From: Mytilus galloprovincialis
Taxonomy: Eukaryota > Mollusca > Bivalvia > Mytilida > Mytilidae
NCBI RefSeq assembly: GCF_965363235.1
Contig: NC_134846.1
Coordinates: 76,544,724 to 76,608,723, forward strand
Length of the DNA stretch: 64,000 bases
Reading direction: 5' to 3'
The notes below the pieces were generated by a model that had not been told where the DNA came from, made no database searches, and was given only the letters and a program-made list of their open reading frames with translations. Made by a program: the position numbers and the translations under genes. Positions within the stretch are counted from its first letter, which is position 1. The number at the start of each line of letters is the position of its first letter. Shown here piece after piece: positions 14,101 to 26,100 of this stretch.

Positions 14101-17100
14101 CTGCTCTTTAACACATTTTGTAATCAGTTTACTGGGTCATATGAAATTTCATTGGTAAAATAGCGTCCCATTTACCAAAACCACTCATTTTTGGTGTCAT
14201 AATACCCTGTTGACAGATTAATATTCGGTTGAATGATTTCTTTTATTTTAGAAATTAACTAGTGGGATTATCAGGATTTAGATTTCAATTTTTTATACAT
14301 ACATTATATCATATTGCTTGAGATTAGAATGTGGGCTGGTTTTTAAAAGACATTTAAATTTAGAATATCAAAGTAACATGACCATGTAAAGAATGTCAAA
14401 TTTAGAAATTCTTTTGTTCATTTTAAACAGACTTTTTTCAATTAAAATTTTCTCTAGCTGCAAAAATAAAGGTTTTATGTGCTTTAAGTAAATTTTTGAG
14501 TTAGAACTATGGAAAATATAGGCTTTGTAATATACATGTCCCTAATACTGAAATTGTCATATTTTAAAATGAAGAAATGCTTCAGAATTCAACTGTCTGA
14601 GTTTGCAGTTAGTTTGAAAAATGCGTAGATTTGAAACATGTGAAACAAAGCAACAAAATGACATTAACAAATTTGAAACACAATATGATAAAAACATTGT
14701 TCTCCCTAGGTCAACAAGGTCAATCAAATGCATTGCTGAATTCGTAAAAAATCAACAGGTCTAAATTCATTGGATATGTTTGCTAATTCAGGCTGATTTT
14801 ACTGACTGTAACCTATCATTACATAGATTAATACATTTAATTTTCATTACATTATTAATCAATGATATTTAAAAGACATTTTGATTTATTGTGTTGCATC
14901 ATTCATAAGATAAAATAATGATGTAGTTATGGATTTTATATTAATGCTTATATATACCACAGCTTTTCAGATTTCAACTGACTAAGGTTGCAGTTAGTTT
15001 GTTGTAATTGTTAAATTTGTAGAGTTTGAAACATTAAAGCACCATATAAATACACAATTTTTTTATATAAAAAAACCAATATCATAGCAATATTGCTCTT
15101 TTAGTGGCACTCTTTATACATTTGTTAGCCTTTTGAACCATTTTGAAGAAATATGGAAATTGCGGCACCAATCTTGGACACCGCTTTGGCTTAAATTAGC
15201 AAACATCAATGTAATAAATTGGTAAAATATATATTTTAATCATGATCAGAAAAAGCCAAAAAAAAAAATGAATTTGATATATAAAGGGAAATAACTGAGA
15301 TATTAAAATGTTATAATAGATTTTATGATAAGTTTACCTACAAATTGTATATTGTTTTCACAAAAATGACAACTTTTAATTGACCCCATTTTTCTTTTTT
15401 TATGAAATTTGTTTGTAAATATTTTATTAAGACATTTTAAAGTTTATTGCAAAAAATATATATTGTCTATTTTTTTTTTCTGCCAAAACAAAAGATGCTG
15501 GGTCAGATGATTCAACCTTAATAAGTTTATTATTGGTAACTGTTATGATATTGTAATTATTATGTTTATTTATGTTGGCCTAATTTGTGTTGTATGGCCT
15601 GATAGTTGTTTACCAAATAATCTTATAACTGTGCAGTTGAGGAATCACTGGAACAATCACAGAATGATTGGAACTTTCTAGAATGATCCTTATAAAAGAT
15701 GCGTAATTTAAACTTCTACGTTATTCCAGAAACTTCCGTTGTAACTTTCCAGGATTTTCCACAATGTTCCATTATAGAGTGTTCTAGAATTTTCCATGAC
15801 AACACTATATATACAGACACTAAAGTTAAACTCTCATAATTAAACTTGGACATAGACATTGATAGACATTAGTATTCACAGCATTTGGATTGACACTTTT
15901 ATTCTACAAACAACATCATACTGGATTGTGACCTTAGTAGTGAACGTAATATTCAAATTGGATTCCGAAAGATTTCCGGATACAGATAAAGATAACTGAT
16001 TGGACTCATATTTTGACAGTTAAGTTAACAGTAATATTTGTGTAATACCTTTTGTAAACTTTTGTATATTAAATATTGTTAAATTTTATTATTGATTTGT
16101 GTCTTTTGTTGGCTACAATTTAAAGGCGATTTCTGGCCGTAACAGAAATTGGGGGCTCGTCCGGGAGACTGAAAATATTTTATTCAAAATTTGTTTAGTA
16201 TTTGTATTATAACTAGCCAACAAAATTCTACAAAATGGCATTTGATGCTGGTAAATTTTTGAAAACGCCAGACCTGGAGAGTTTTGATAATTTAAAGAAA
16301 GACGAATTAGTGTTGCTTGCTAAACATCTGCAGTTAAATTTTAAAGTATCTATGAGAAAACAAATTATAAAAAATTTGGTTATAGACAAATTAGTTGACG
16401 CAGAAATTTTAGGTGAAGAGGCTCTTGAACTTAAGGTCGAAAATGTAGATGCCTTTAAATTAAAACAGCTTGAATTAGAACATGAATTTAAATTAAAACA
16501 AGCAGAACTGGAAATGAAGGAAAGGTTAGAAATGGAAAAGAAAGAAAAAGAAGATGAATTTAAATTAAAAGAACTGGAAATGAAGGAGAGGGAGAAAATA
16601 AAAGAACTTGAAATGAGAGAAAGGCTAGAGATGGAAAAACTGAAAATTGAAATAATTAAAGAAGAAAGCAACTCTAAAGTCCTATCAAAATCAGATTATT
16701 TTGATGCAGCAAAAAATATACGTTTGGTTCCCAGATTTTGTGAAAAAACAGTTGATAAATATTTTCCACAGTTTGAGAAAATTGCTCGTAATTTGAATTG
16801 GCCAAAGCCATATTGGACTAAAATGCTACAAAGTGTTTTTGAGGGTAAGGCCGCTGAAATATACTCCGCACTTCCATCAGAAAAAAGTTCCGATTATGAC
16901 ACTGTGAAACAGGAAGTTTTGAAAGCCTATGAGCTAGTACCAGAAGCATATAGACAGAAATTTAGATCTTATAAAAAGTTTGATTCACAAACCTATGTGG
17001 AATTTGCTCGGGAAAAAGAAGATCTATTTGATAAATGGCTTACTTCAAAGAAAACAGATAACAATTTTGATAACCTAAGACAATTGATGTTATTAGAAGA

Positions 17101-20100
17101 GTTCAAACAATGTGTTCATTTAGACTTAAAAACACATTTAGACGACAAAACTGTTGGGACAATACATGATGCAGCTGTAATTTCAGATAATTATACTCTT
17201 TCACATAAAAGAAGTTTCAAGGGTCAAAATGTTAATACTTCCAGTGGAAATTACAAAAATCAAAGCACTGAGCATACTGATAGTAAGCCTGTTCCACAGA
17301 ATAAGAGTCAGTCCAGTTATAATATGTCTAGTCCAAAATTTGATACTTTTGAGAAGAAGTCACTGACTTGTGCTTATTGTAAGAAGATTGGTCACCTGAT
17401 GGCTGATTGTTTTAGACTCCAGAAGAAGAATGAACGAGATAATAAGCCGAAGTCCAGTGCGTGTACGACACCTTATATTACCAGTACGTTGGAATGTCCT
17501 GCGAGTCAGGCTTTTAAGTCCAGTTTTTGTGATTACATGGAGGAATATAAACCCTTTATGTCTGATGGGTTTATTTCTATTGTTGATGATACCACTCTTC
17601 AGCCTATTAAGATTTTACGGGACACGGGAGCTTCTCAGTCTTTATTGTTAGAAGGTGTGTTGCCTTTGTCCGAGAAGACTTCTGTTGGTGCCTCCGTTTT
17701 GTTACAAGGTGTAGAGTTAGGTTGTATAGATGTTCCTCTCCATCGAATTTATCTGAAGTCAGATTTGATAACTGGACCAGTTGTTGTGGGTGTTCGTCCT
17801 AATCTCCCTGTTGAGGGTGTTACATTATTGCTAGGAAATGATCTAGCTAGGAACAAAGTGGTTGCTGAACCAATTGTTACCAGTGAACCGGTGGTGGATT
17901 TTAAATCACCTGAAGATGATGCTGAATTGTATCCAGCTTGTGTTGTTACTAGGGCGATGGCTAGAAAACAACAAAATGAGATTTTGCAAGAAGACAAGTT
18001 TGATTACATGGACCTTTCTGACACTTTTATAGCTGACATTGAAGGTCCTGGTAGCTCAGAAAAGGCCATTACAAAACCACCTAGTGTTAACAAGAATGTT
18101 ATTATGCCATGGCCAGACGTTACCAGCCATTCATTAGACCGAAAGAATTTATTTGAAGAACAACATAAAGACCCTGAGGTTCTTCAGCTCAGCCAGAGAG
18201 CTCAACCACAGGAGGAAGCAGACAAAGTGGCCGAATGCTATTACCATCAGGACGGCATTTTAATGAGGAAGTGGAGGCCTCCTGATGCTACCCCAGAAGA
18301 GGAATGGAGAGTGGTACACCAAGTGGTGGTGCCTAAAGTTTATAGGCAAGAAATTATTGGTCTTGCCCATGACACCCCCTTGGCTGGACACTTAGGTATA
18401 AGAAAGACTTGCCTTAAGATCTTGCAGCATTTCTACTGGCCAAGACTTAGAAATGATGTTGCAGAATACTGCAAATCCTGTCATATATGCCAGGTTGTTG
18501 GTAAGCCTAACCAGAAAATACCACCAGCACCACTTCTGCCTATTCCAGCCTTTGACGAACCTTTCAGCAGAGTTCTAATTGACTGCGTTGGACCTTTACC
18601 AAAGACCAAAACTGGAAATGCATATTTATTGACAATCATGTGTACATCCACTCGTTTTCCAGAAGCTATTCCGCTCAGAAATATCAAGACACCTACTATC
18701 GTCAAAGCTTTGATCAAATTTTTCACATTAGTAGGACTTCCTAAGTCTATACAGTCCGACCAGGGATCAAATTTCATGTCAGGTTTATTTCAGCAAGTCG
18801 TATACCAGTTAGGGATTGCTCAGTACAGATCAAGTGCTTATCATCCAGAATCTCAAGGTGCCTTAGAACGTTTTCATCAAACATTGAAGAACATGATTAG
18901 AACTTTTTGTCTTCAATTTGACAGAGACTGGGATGATGGAGTTCACTTTCTACTTTTTGCGGTTCGAGAGGCTGTTCAAGAATCCCTTGGATTTAGTCCC
19001 TTTGAGTTGGTATTTGGTCATACTGTAAGGGGACCGTTAAAATTGATTAAGGAAAAGTGGCTTACTGAACATACTGACTTGAATCTTTTAGACTATGTAT
19101 CTAGATTTAAAGAAAAATTGTATACTGCTTGTCAAATTGCTCAGAAAAACTTAAAAAAATGTACAGAACAAGATGAAAATATGGTATGATAAAGATGCCA
19201 GGGATAGAGTTTTTGAGCCTGGTGATAAGGTACTTGTATTTTTGCCAGTCCCTGGACATCCTTTACAGGCTAAATATTGTGGTCCTTATACAATAGAGAA
19301 TAAAATTAATGATTTGAATTATATTGTAAAAACTCCAGGTCGGCGCAAACAAAATAGAGTGTGTCATATTAATATGTTAAAACCATATTTTGAGCGTACT
19401 AATGTACTATGTGATAGTAAACCAGTTGCCACTTTAGGCATGGTTAACTTTGAGAACAATCATGACAAACCAGATGTAATTGAACCAACTTTTAGTTGTA
19501 AAACTATGGAAGAGACAGTTAGATTGAAAAATTCAGAAATTTTGTCAAATTTAGATTCAAAACTTGCACATCTGTCTTTTGATCATAGAGAAGAAATAAA
19601 AACTTTGGTATTTTCTTTTAAAAATCTTTTTCCAGATGTGCCAAACAAAACCACTGCTGTTTGTCATGATGTTGATGTAGGAGATGCTTCTCCAATTAAG
19701 CAACATCCTTACAGGCTCAATCCACTCAAACTTGAAGTTATGAGAAAAGAAATTAAATATATGCTTGACAATGATATTATTGAGCCGAGTAACAGTGAAT
19801 GGAGCTCTCCTTGTCTCCTTGTGCCAAAACCAGATAAAACTTTTCGTTTCGTGACTGATTTCAGAAAAGTAAATTCAGTCTCAAAATCTGATTCCTATCC
19901 GATTCCAAGGATAGACGATTGTATTGACAATATTGGTCAAGCAAAATTTGTGAGCAAATTTGATTTATTGAAAGGTTATTGGCAAGTTCCATTGACACAG
20001 AGAGCTCGTGAAATATCAGCTTTTGTTACACCAGATGGCTTATTTCAATATACTGTAATGCCATTTGGCATGAAAAGTGCTCCAGCTACATTTCAAAGAA

Positions 20101-23100
20101 TGATCAATAATGTTATAAAAGATTTAGACTGTTGTTATGCTTATATTGATGATCTTATTGTATGTAGTGATAGCTGGGAACAGCATTTAACACATTTGTA
20201 TGATACTTTTGATAGATTTTCACATTCAAATTTGACTGTTAATCTTGGTAAAAGTGAATTTTGTCAGGCCACTGTTGATTATTTAGGGCATACAGTTGGC
20301 CAAGGTCAAGTAAAACCTATTATGGCTAAAGTGGAAGCTATTTCCAAATTTCCACCTCCTACAAATAGAAAACAACTTATGAGATATTTAGGCATGATTG
20401 GATTTTACAGAAAATTTTGTTCAAATTTTGCTACTGTTGTTCAACCATTGACTCATCTTTTACGAAAAGATTCTAAATTTATCTGGAGTGAAAATTGTCA
20501 AAAAGCTTTTGAAAATAGCAGATCACTTTTAATTAATAGTCCAGTTCTGATTACTCCAGACTTTGAAAAACAATTTAAACTTGCCGTTGATGCAAGCGAT
20601 GTAGGAATAGGAGCTGTTTTATATCAAGAGACAGATGATAATGTTGAAAAACCTATATCATATTTTTCTAAGAAATTAGATAAACATCAGAAAAATTATT
20701 CAACTATTGAAAAAGAGTGTTTTGCAATGTTGTCAGCACTTCAACATTTTGATGTATATTTGAATCCCACTGTATATCCTATTCTTGTTTATACTGATCA
20801 TAATCCTCTCACCTTCATGCATAAAATGAGAAACAAGAATCAGAGGTTGACTAGGTGGAGTTTATTGTTACAGGAATATGATGTAATTGTAAAACATATT
20901 AAGGGTAAAGATAATGTAATAGCTGATGCTTTATCTAGAGCTTATTAAATCACTTTGTATATATTATGTATTTTTGTTCATATTATTCATGATAAGTTTT
21001 TGTTACACTAAAACTTCTTTTAAGGGGGGAGGTGTTATGATATTGTAATTATTATGTTTATTTATGTTGGCCTAATTTGTGTTGTATGGCCTGATAGTTG
21101 TTTACCAAATAATCTTATAACTGTGCAGTTGAGGAATCACTGGAACAATCACAGAATGATTGGAACTTTCTAGAATGATCCTTATAAAAGATGCGTAATT
21201 TAAACTTCTACGTTATTCCAGAAACTTCCGTTGTAACTTTCCAGGATTTTCCACAATGTTCCATTATAGAGTGTTCTAGAATTTTCCATGACAACACTAT
21301 ATATACAGACACTAAAGTTAAACTCTCATAATTAAACTTGGACATAGACATTGATAGACATTAGTATTCACAGCATTTGGATTGACACTTTTATTCTACA
21401 AACAACATCATACTGGATTGTGACCTTAGTAGTGAACGTAATATTCAAATTGGATTCCGAAAGATTTCCGGATACAGATAAAGATAACTGATTGGACTCA
21501 TATTTTGACAGTTAAGTTAACAGTAATATTTGTGTAATACCTTTTGTAAACTTTTGTATATTAAATATTGTTAAATTTTATTATTGATTTGTGTCTTTTG
21601 TTGGCTACAATTTAAAGGCGATTTCTGGCCGTAACAGTAACCAACAGCCTATCAATAAAACCATCAATAGTTGACTATTCTTTATTTCTCAGAATTCACT
21701 ATGATATATAACACCCTTTTGATTTACTCTAGTATATTATATAAAGACTCTGTTTCAATAACTTTTTCAAAATTGTCACTTGCACGTCCCTCTATTTTAT
21801 TGTAATGATACCAAATTGTTTTTGAACAGTTACGTCTTCTCGTACACCAAGAAAGAAGGAAATAGAGAGAAAACAGTCCTTAGATGTGGAAAGATGGTTG
21901 AAGAACAAGTTTAGAGAAGGATGTGTACAGATGAAGGATGCATTTGAAGCCAGAGATGCCAAAAATAATGGTCTTGTAAGTGTTTAAATATTTTGACAAG
22001 AAAAATTACTGACTATTATCAGCCACAGTTAGCGTCCTCATGAACTGGTTATCACATATGTTAATAAATATTTTCAGATCTTTTGTTCATTGGCAAACAT
22101 ATTAAAATCAAATTTTTCTACATAAGGGAGATAACTCATTAATTAATTTGATACCACTGGTGGTTAAACATTAGCACATAATCAAATTTATTACTATGGT
22201 GGTTTAACATTAGCACATTTCTTCAATGTATTTACCACTGGCGTGACTGGTGTTTATTATAAGCATTGATCATTAACTTATGGTTTCATTCCCTTTTCTT
22301 TTTTAGGTAACATTTGATGGCTTCTTAGAAGTATTATGTAAATATGGTTTGAATTTGGAGAAGAAGTTGTTGTCAGCATTCTTATCAAGATGTAGTGTAA
22401 AACCACAACGTGATGGGGTACCTTACAGGGAATTTTTACATAGATTCCAGGATAGATCTGAAGCAGGAATGACCCACAACATACTGAACAGTAAAAAACA
22501 CAGGCTAGTCAGATTGTAACTATTAATATAATTATCTCTAGAGGTGATGCACTGTTTGTACTGGGTTATCCATGTAGACTGTGTGCACTCTAGAGCGGAT
22601 ACCATGACAACATGTATGGTAACCATGCTCAAATCAGTTACCAAGACAACATGTTTGGTAACCATGCACTTCTCTGTAGATTGTGTGGTGTCTAGGTATT
22701 GTAGTTTGTATGGTAGCACTACTGTTGGTGTCTATGCACTGAATTTTTGCTAGATAATTTATTGTGAAAACATCAACATTGTTATAGAGATAAGGAATCA
22801 TAACAGCACTTCTTAATAGGGTGGTTTCTGAATTAGTGTTTTGTGTGGTTCACTTTTAGACTTGTTATAAATTTTTATGTCCAAAGAAGGATAACAAGAT
22901 AATTTTGAAAACAAGATATATTATTATTACATGAAACCTTTATTCTATATTATTATCAAAATAAAAAGATCTTAAACACCTTGGAAAATAATAACCATAT
23001 GAAATATATTGATCATTTAATATGTTTAGAATATGTCAAACTACAATTGATGCTAATTGTGAGTAACAGATGGGGTGACGTCAACGAGACAGTAGCCAAG

Positions 23101-26100
23101 TGACACAAATATAAAGAAAAACATCTATTTACATTTAAACCAAAGTTATTTTTATTATAACCTATATTTAAATGTATGTATATATCTGTAAATAGGGTTG
23201 GAGATAGACCTGCTAGTCCTGGTAACGTTTCTACAATGAGTGGTATTGAAGTACAGCTAATGAACATGTTCCAAAGAGATTTCTTATCATTATTGGGTAC
23301 ACTCAAGTAAGTAAATCACTATTTTATAACATTTTTTCACAAATTGTATAGAGGGGATATCAGTATTTTCAAAAACCAAAATACTAAAAGTAACTTATTA
23401 TTTGCAAAGCATGCAATTCATTTATGAAATAAGGAGATCTGGTATGATTGCCAATGAGACAACTATCCTACCGAGTCCAAATGAAGCAGATTTAAGAAGC
23501 TATAGGTCACTTTATGATTTCTTTCCTTATTTCTACTGGTCATTGTCTGAAATTTTGATGTGAAGAGAAGACATGTATAACAGTGCACTATGAACAGTTG
23601 AAAAGTTAATATCCAAATAAAGCTGTTTTAAGAATAAAAAGACATGTGCTGCTGTGATACAGTTAAATAAATTGCAGCCACAATATTGTGATAAACCAAT
23701 ATAAAAATAAGAAGATGTGAAATGATTGGAAAAACGTTGTATTTAAAAACTTCTAGTCTGTAATGAAATATAGCAATTCCTCTTGAAGAAATAAACAACA
23801 TAGGTTTAATCCATCTATATTCTGACCTCTTTACTTCTACAGGAGCATAGACAACCACAACACTAATGTGATAAGCCAGGAAGAGTTTAGAGCTGCGATA
23901 GAGAGCAGATTTAGCCTGACCCTCCGTGATGACCAGTATGAGTCATTCCTTGATAGGTTACCACTAGATGAGGATGGCAATGTTAAATATGCAGAATTTC
24001 TACAGTTCTTTGATACAAAGTAAGTACAGATTTAAGTATGGATATATTAAGGCTTTTAAAACATTTTAGAACACATAATGTCGTCATTAGGCCATTCTGG
24101 GGTACATTTATTATGCCCCTGCTTTAAAAAAGTGGTGGGGTATACTGTTTTATCTCTGTCCCCATCCATCCGTCTGTCACATGAATATTTTTATTCTCAT
24201 TTTATTGAAGAACTACATCATAGGGATTTCTGAAATTTGGTTTCAGGGTTTATATAAGTCAGCTTCACTGTGTGATACGTTTTGAGATTCATCACTCAAT
24301 AACTTCCTGGGCGGGCGGGGTATCACCAGTGAGTTGTAGCTTGCAGTTTCACTTGTATTGATAAAAGAAAACATCTGCACACTATATCAATTCTAAATGT
24401 ATCAGATAATAACAAATGTGATGAATTTAATTTCAGTAAGTGAAGGATGACAGAAGATAGATATTTATGCTAAGTGGTTTGGATGATATTGTTTTTAGCT
24501 CACCTGGCCCGAAGGGCCAAGTGAGCTTTTCTCACCACTTGGCGTCCGTCGTCCGTCGTCGTCTTCCGTCGTCCGTCGTCGTCCGTCGTCGTCGTCGTTA
24601 ACAATTTACATTTTGAACTTCTTCTAGAGAACCACTGAATGGAATGGAACCAAACATGGCATGAATGTTCCTTATGAGGTGCTGACCAAGTGTTGTTACT
24701 TTGTAGCCGATCCATCATCCAAGATGGCCGCCAGCAGGGGACTTAGTTTAACATAGGACCCTATGGGAAATGCATACAAATGACTTCTTTTAGAGAACCA
24801 CTGAATGGAATGAAACCAAACATGGCATGAATGTTCCTTATGAGGTACTGACCAAGTGTTGTTACTTTGTTGCCGATCCATCATCCAAGATGGCTGCTAG
24901 CCGGGGACTTAGTTTAACATAGGACCCTATGGGAAATGCATACAAATGACTTCTTTTAGAGAACCACTGAATGGAATAAAACCAAACATAGCATGAATGT
25001 TCCTTATGGGGTGCTGACCAAGTGTTGTTACTTTGTAGCCGATCCATCATCCAAGATGGCCGCCAGCAGGGGACTTAGTTTAACATAGGACCCTATGGGA
25101 AATGCATACAAATGACTTCTTTTAGAGAACCACTGAATTGAATGAAACCAAACATGGCATGAATGTTCCTTATGAGGTGCTGACCAAGTGTTGTTACTTT
25201 GTTGCCGATCCATCATCCAAGATGGCCGCCAGCGGGGGACTTAGTTTAACATAGGACCCTATGGGAAATGCATACAAATGACTTCCTCTAGAGAACCACT
25301 GAATGGAATGAAACCAAACATGGCATGAATGTTCCTTATGAGGTGCTGACCAAGTGTTGTTACTTTGTTGCCGATCCATCATCCAAGATGGCCGCCAGCC
25401 GGGAACTTAGTTTAACATAGGACCCTATGGGAAATGCATACAAATGACTTCTTTTAGAGAACCACTGAATGGAATAAAACCAAACATAGCATGAATGTTC
25501 CTTATGGGGTGCTGACCAAGTGTTGTTACTTTGTAGCCAATCCATCATCCAAGATGGCCGCCAGCGGGGGACTTAGTTTAACACAGGACCCTATGGGAAA
25601 TGCATACAAATGACTTCTTCTAGAGAACCACTAAATGGAATGAAACCAAACATAGCATGAATGTTCCTTATGGAGTGCTGACCAAGTGTTGTTACTTTGT
25701 AGCCGATCCATCATCCAAGATGGCCGCCAGCGGGGGACTTAGTTTAACATAGGACCCTATGGGAAATGCATACAAATGACTTCTTCTAGAGAACCACTAA
25801 ATGGAATGAAACCAAACATAGCATGAATGTTCCTTATGGAGTGCTGACCAAGTGTTGTTACTTTGTAGCCAATCCATCATTCAAGATGGCCGCCAGCGGG
25901 GGACTTAGTTTAACATAGGACCCTATGGGAAATGCATACAAATGACTTCTTTTAGAGAACCACTGAATGGAATGAAATCAAACATGGCATGAATGTTCCT
26001 AATGTGGTGCTGACCAAGTGTTGTTACTTTGTAGCCGATCCATTATCCAAGATGGACGCCAGCGGGGGACTTAGTTTAACATAGGACCCTATGGGAAATG

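Larger units (their letters stand above)
15541..16144 (+). repeat. 5' LTR (604 bp)
   Basis: Starts TGTTATGATATTG and ends GGCCGTAACA. U3 carries heat-shock-type motifs and a TATATATA box. Reading both LTRs side by side I found no difference between this copy and 21033-21636. Confidence 0.93.
15541..21636 (+). mobile_element. LTR retrotransposon, Gmr1-like Ty3/Gypsy, near-complete
   Basis: A 6096-bp element with 604-bp LTRs beginning TG and ending CA, 5-bp target duplication, tRNA-Pro type primer site, purine tract and two long ORFs. Domain order is Gag, protease, integrase, then RT and RNase H. Ordinary Ty3/Gypsy elements have integrase last; integrase before RT with Gypsy-type sequences defines the Gmr1 group described first from cod and other deuterostomes. 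A Gag with a SCAN-like region also fits that group. There is no env ORF. The LTRs appear identical by eye, so the insertion is recent. It sits in an intron of the EFCAB6-like gene, same orientation. Confidence 0.92.

Noticed and set aside
15490..15540. Candidate exon between AAAACAAAAG and GTAAC just left of the retrotransposon
   Set aside because: Gives phase 0 out, incompatible with the phase-1 entry of the next exon, and has a poor acceptor.
16228..16671. Minus-strand 147-codon ORF opposite the start of retrotransposon ORF1
   Set aside because: Ser/Phe/Leu-rich mirror of the Glu/Lys-rich coiled coil in Gag; no start context or homology.
20949..21021. Possible env or third ORF between RNase H and the purine tract
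   Set aside because: Only about 70 bp, no open frame; the element has no envelope gene.
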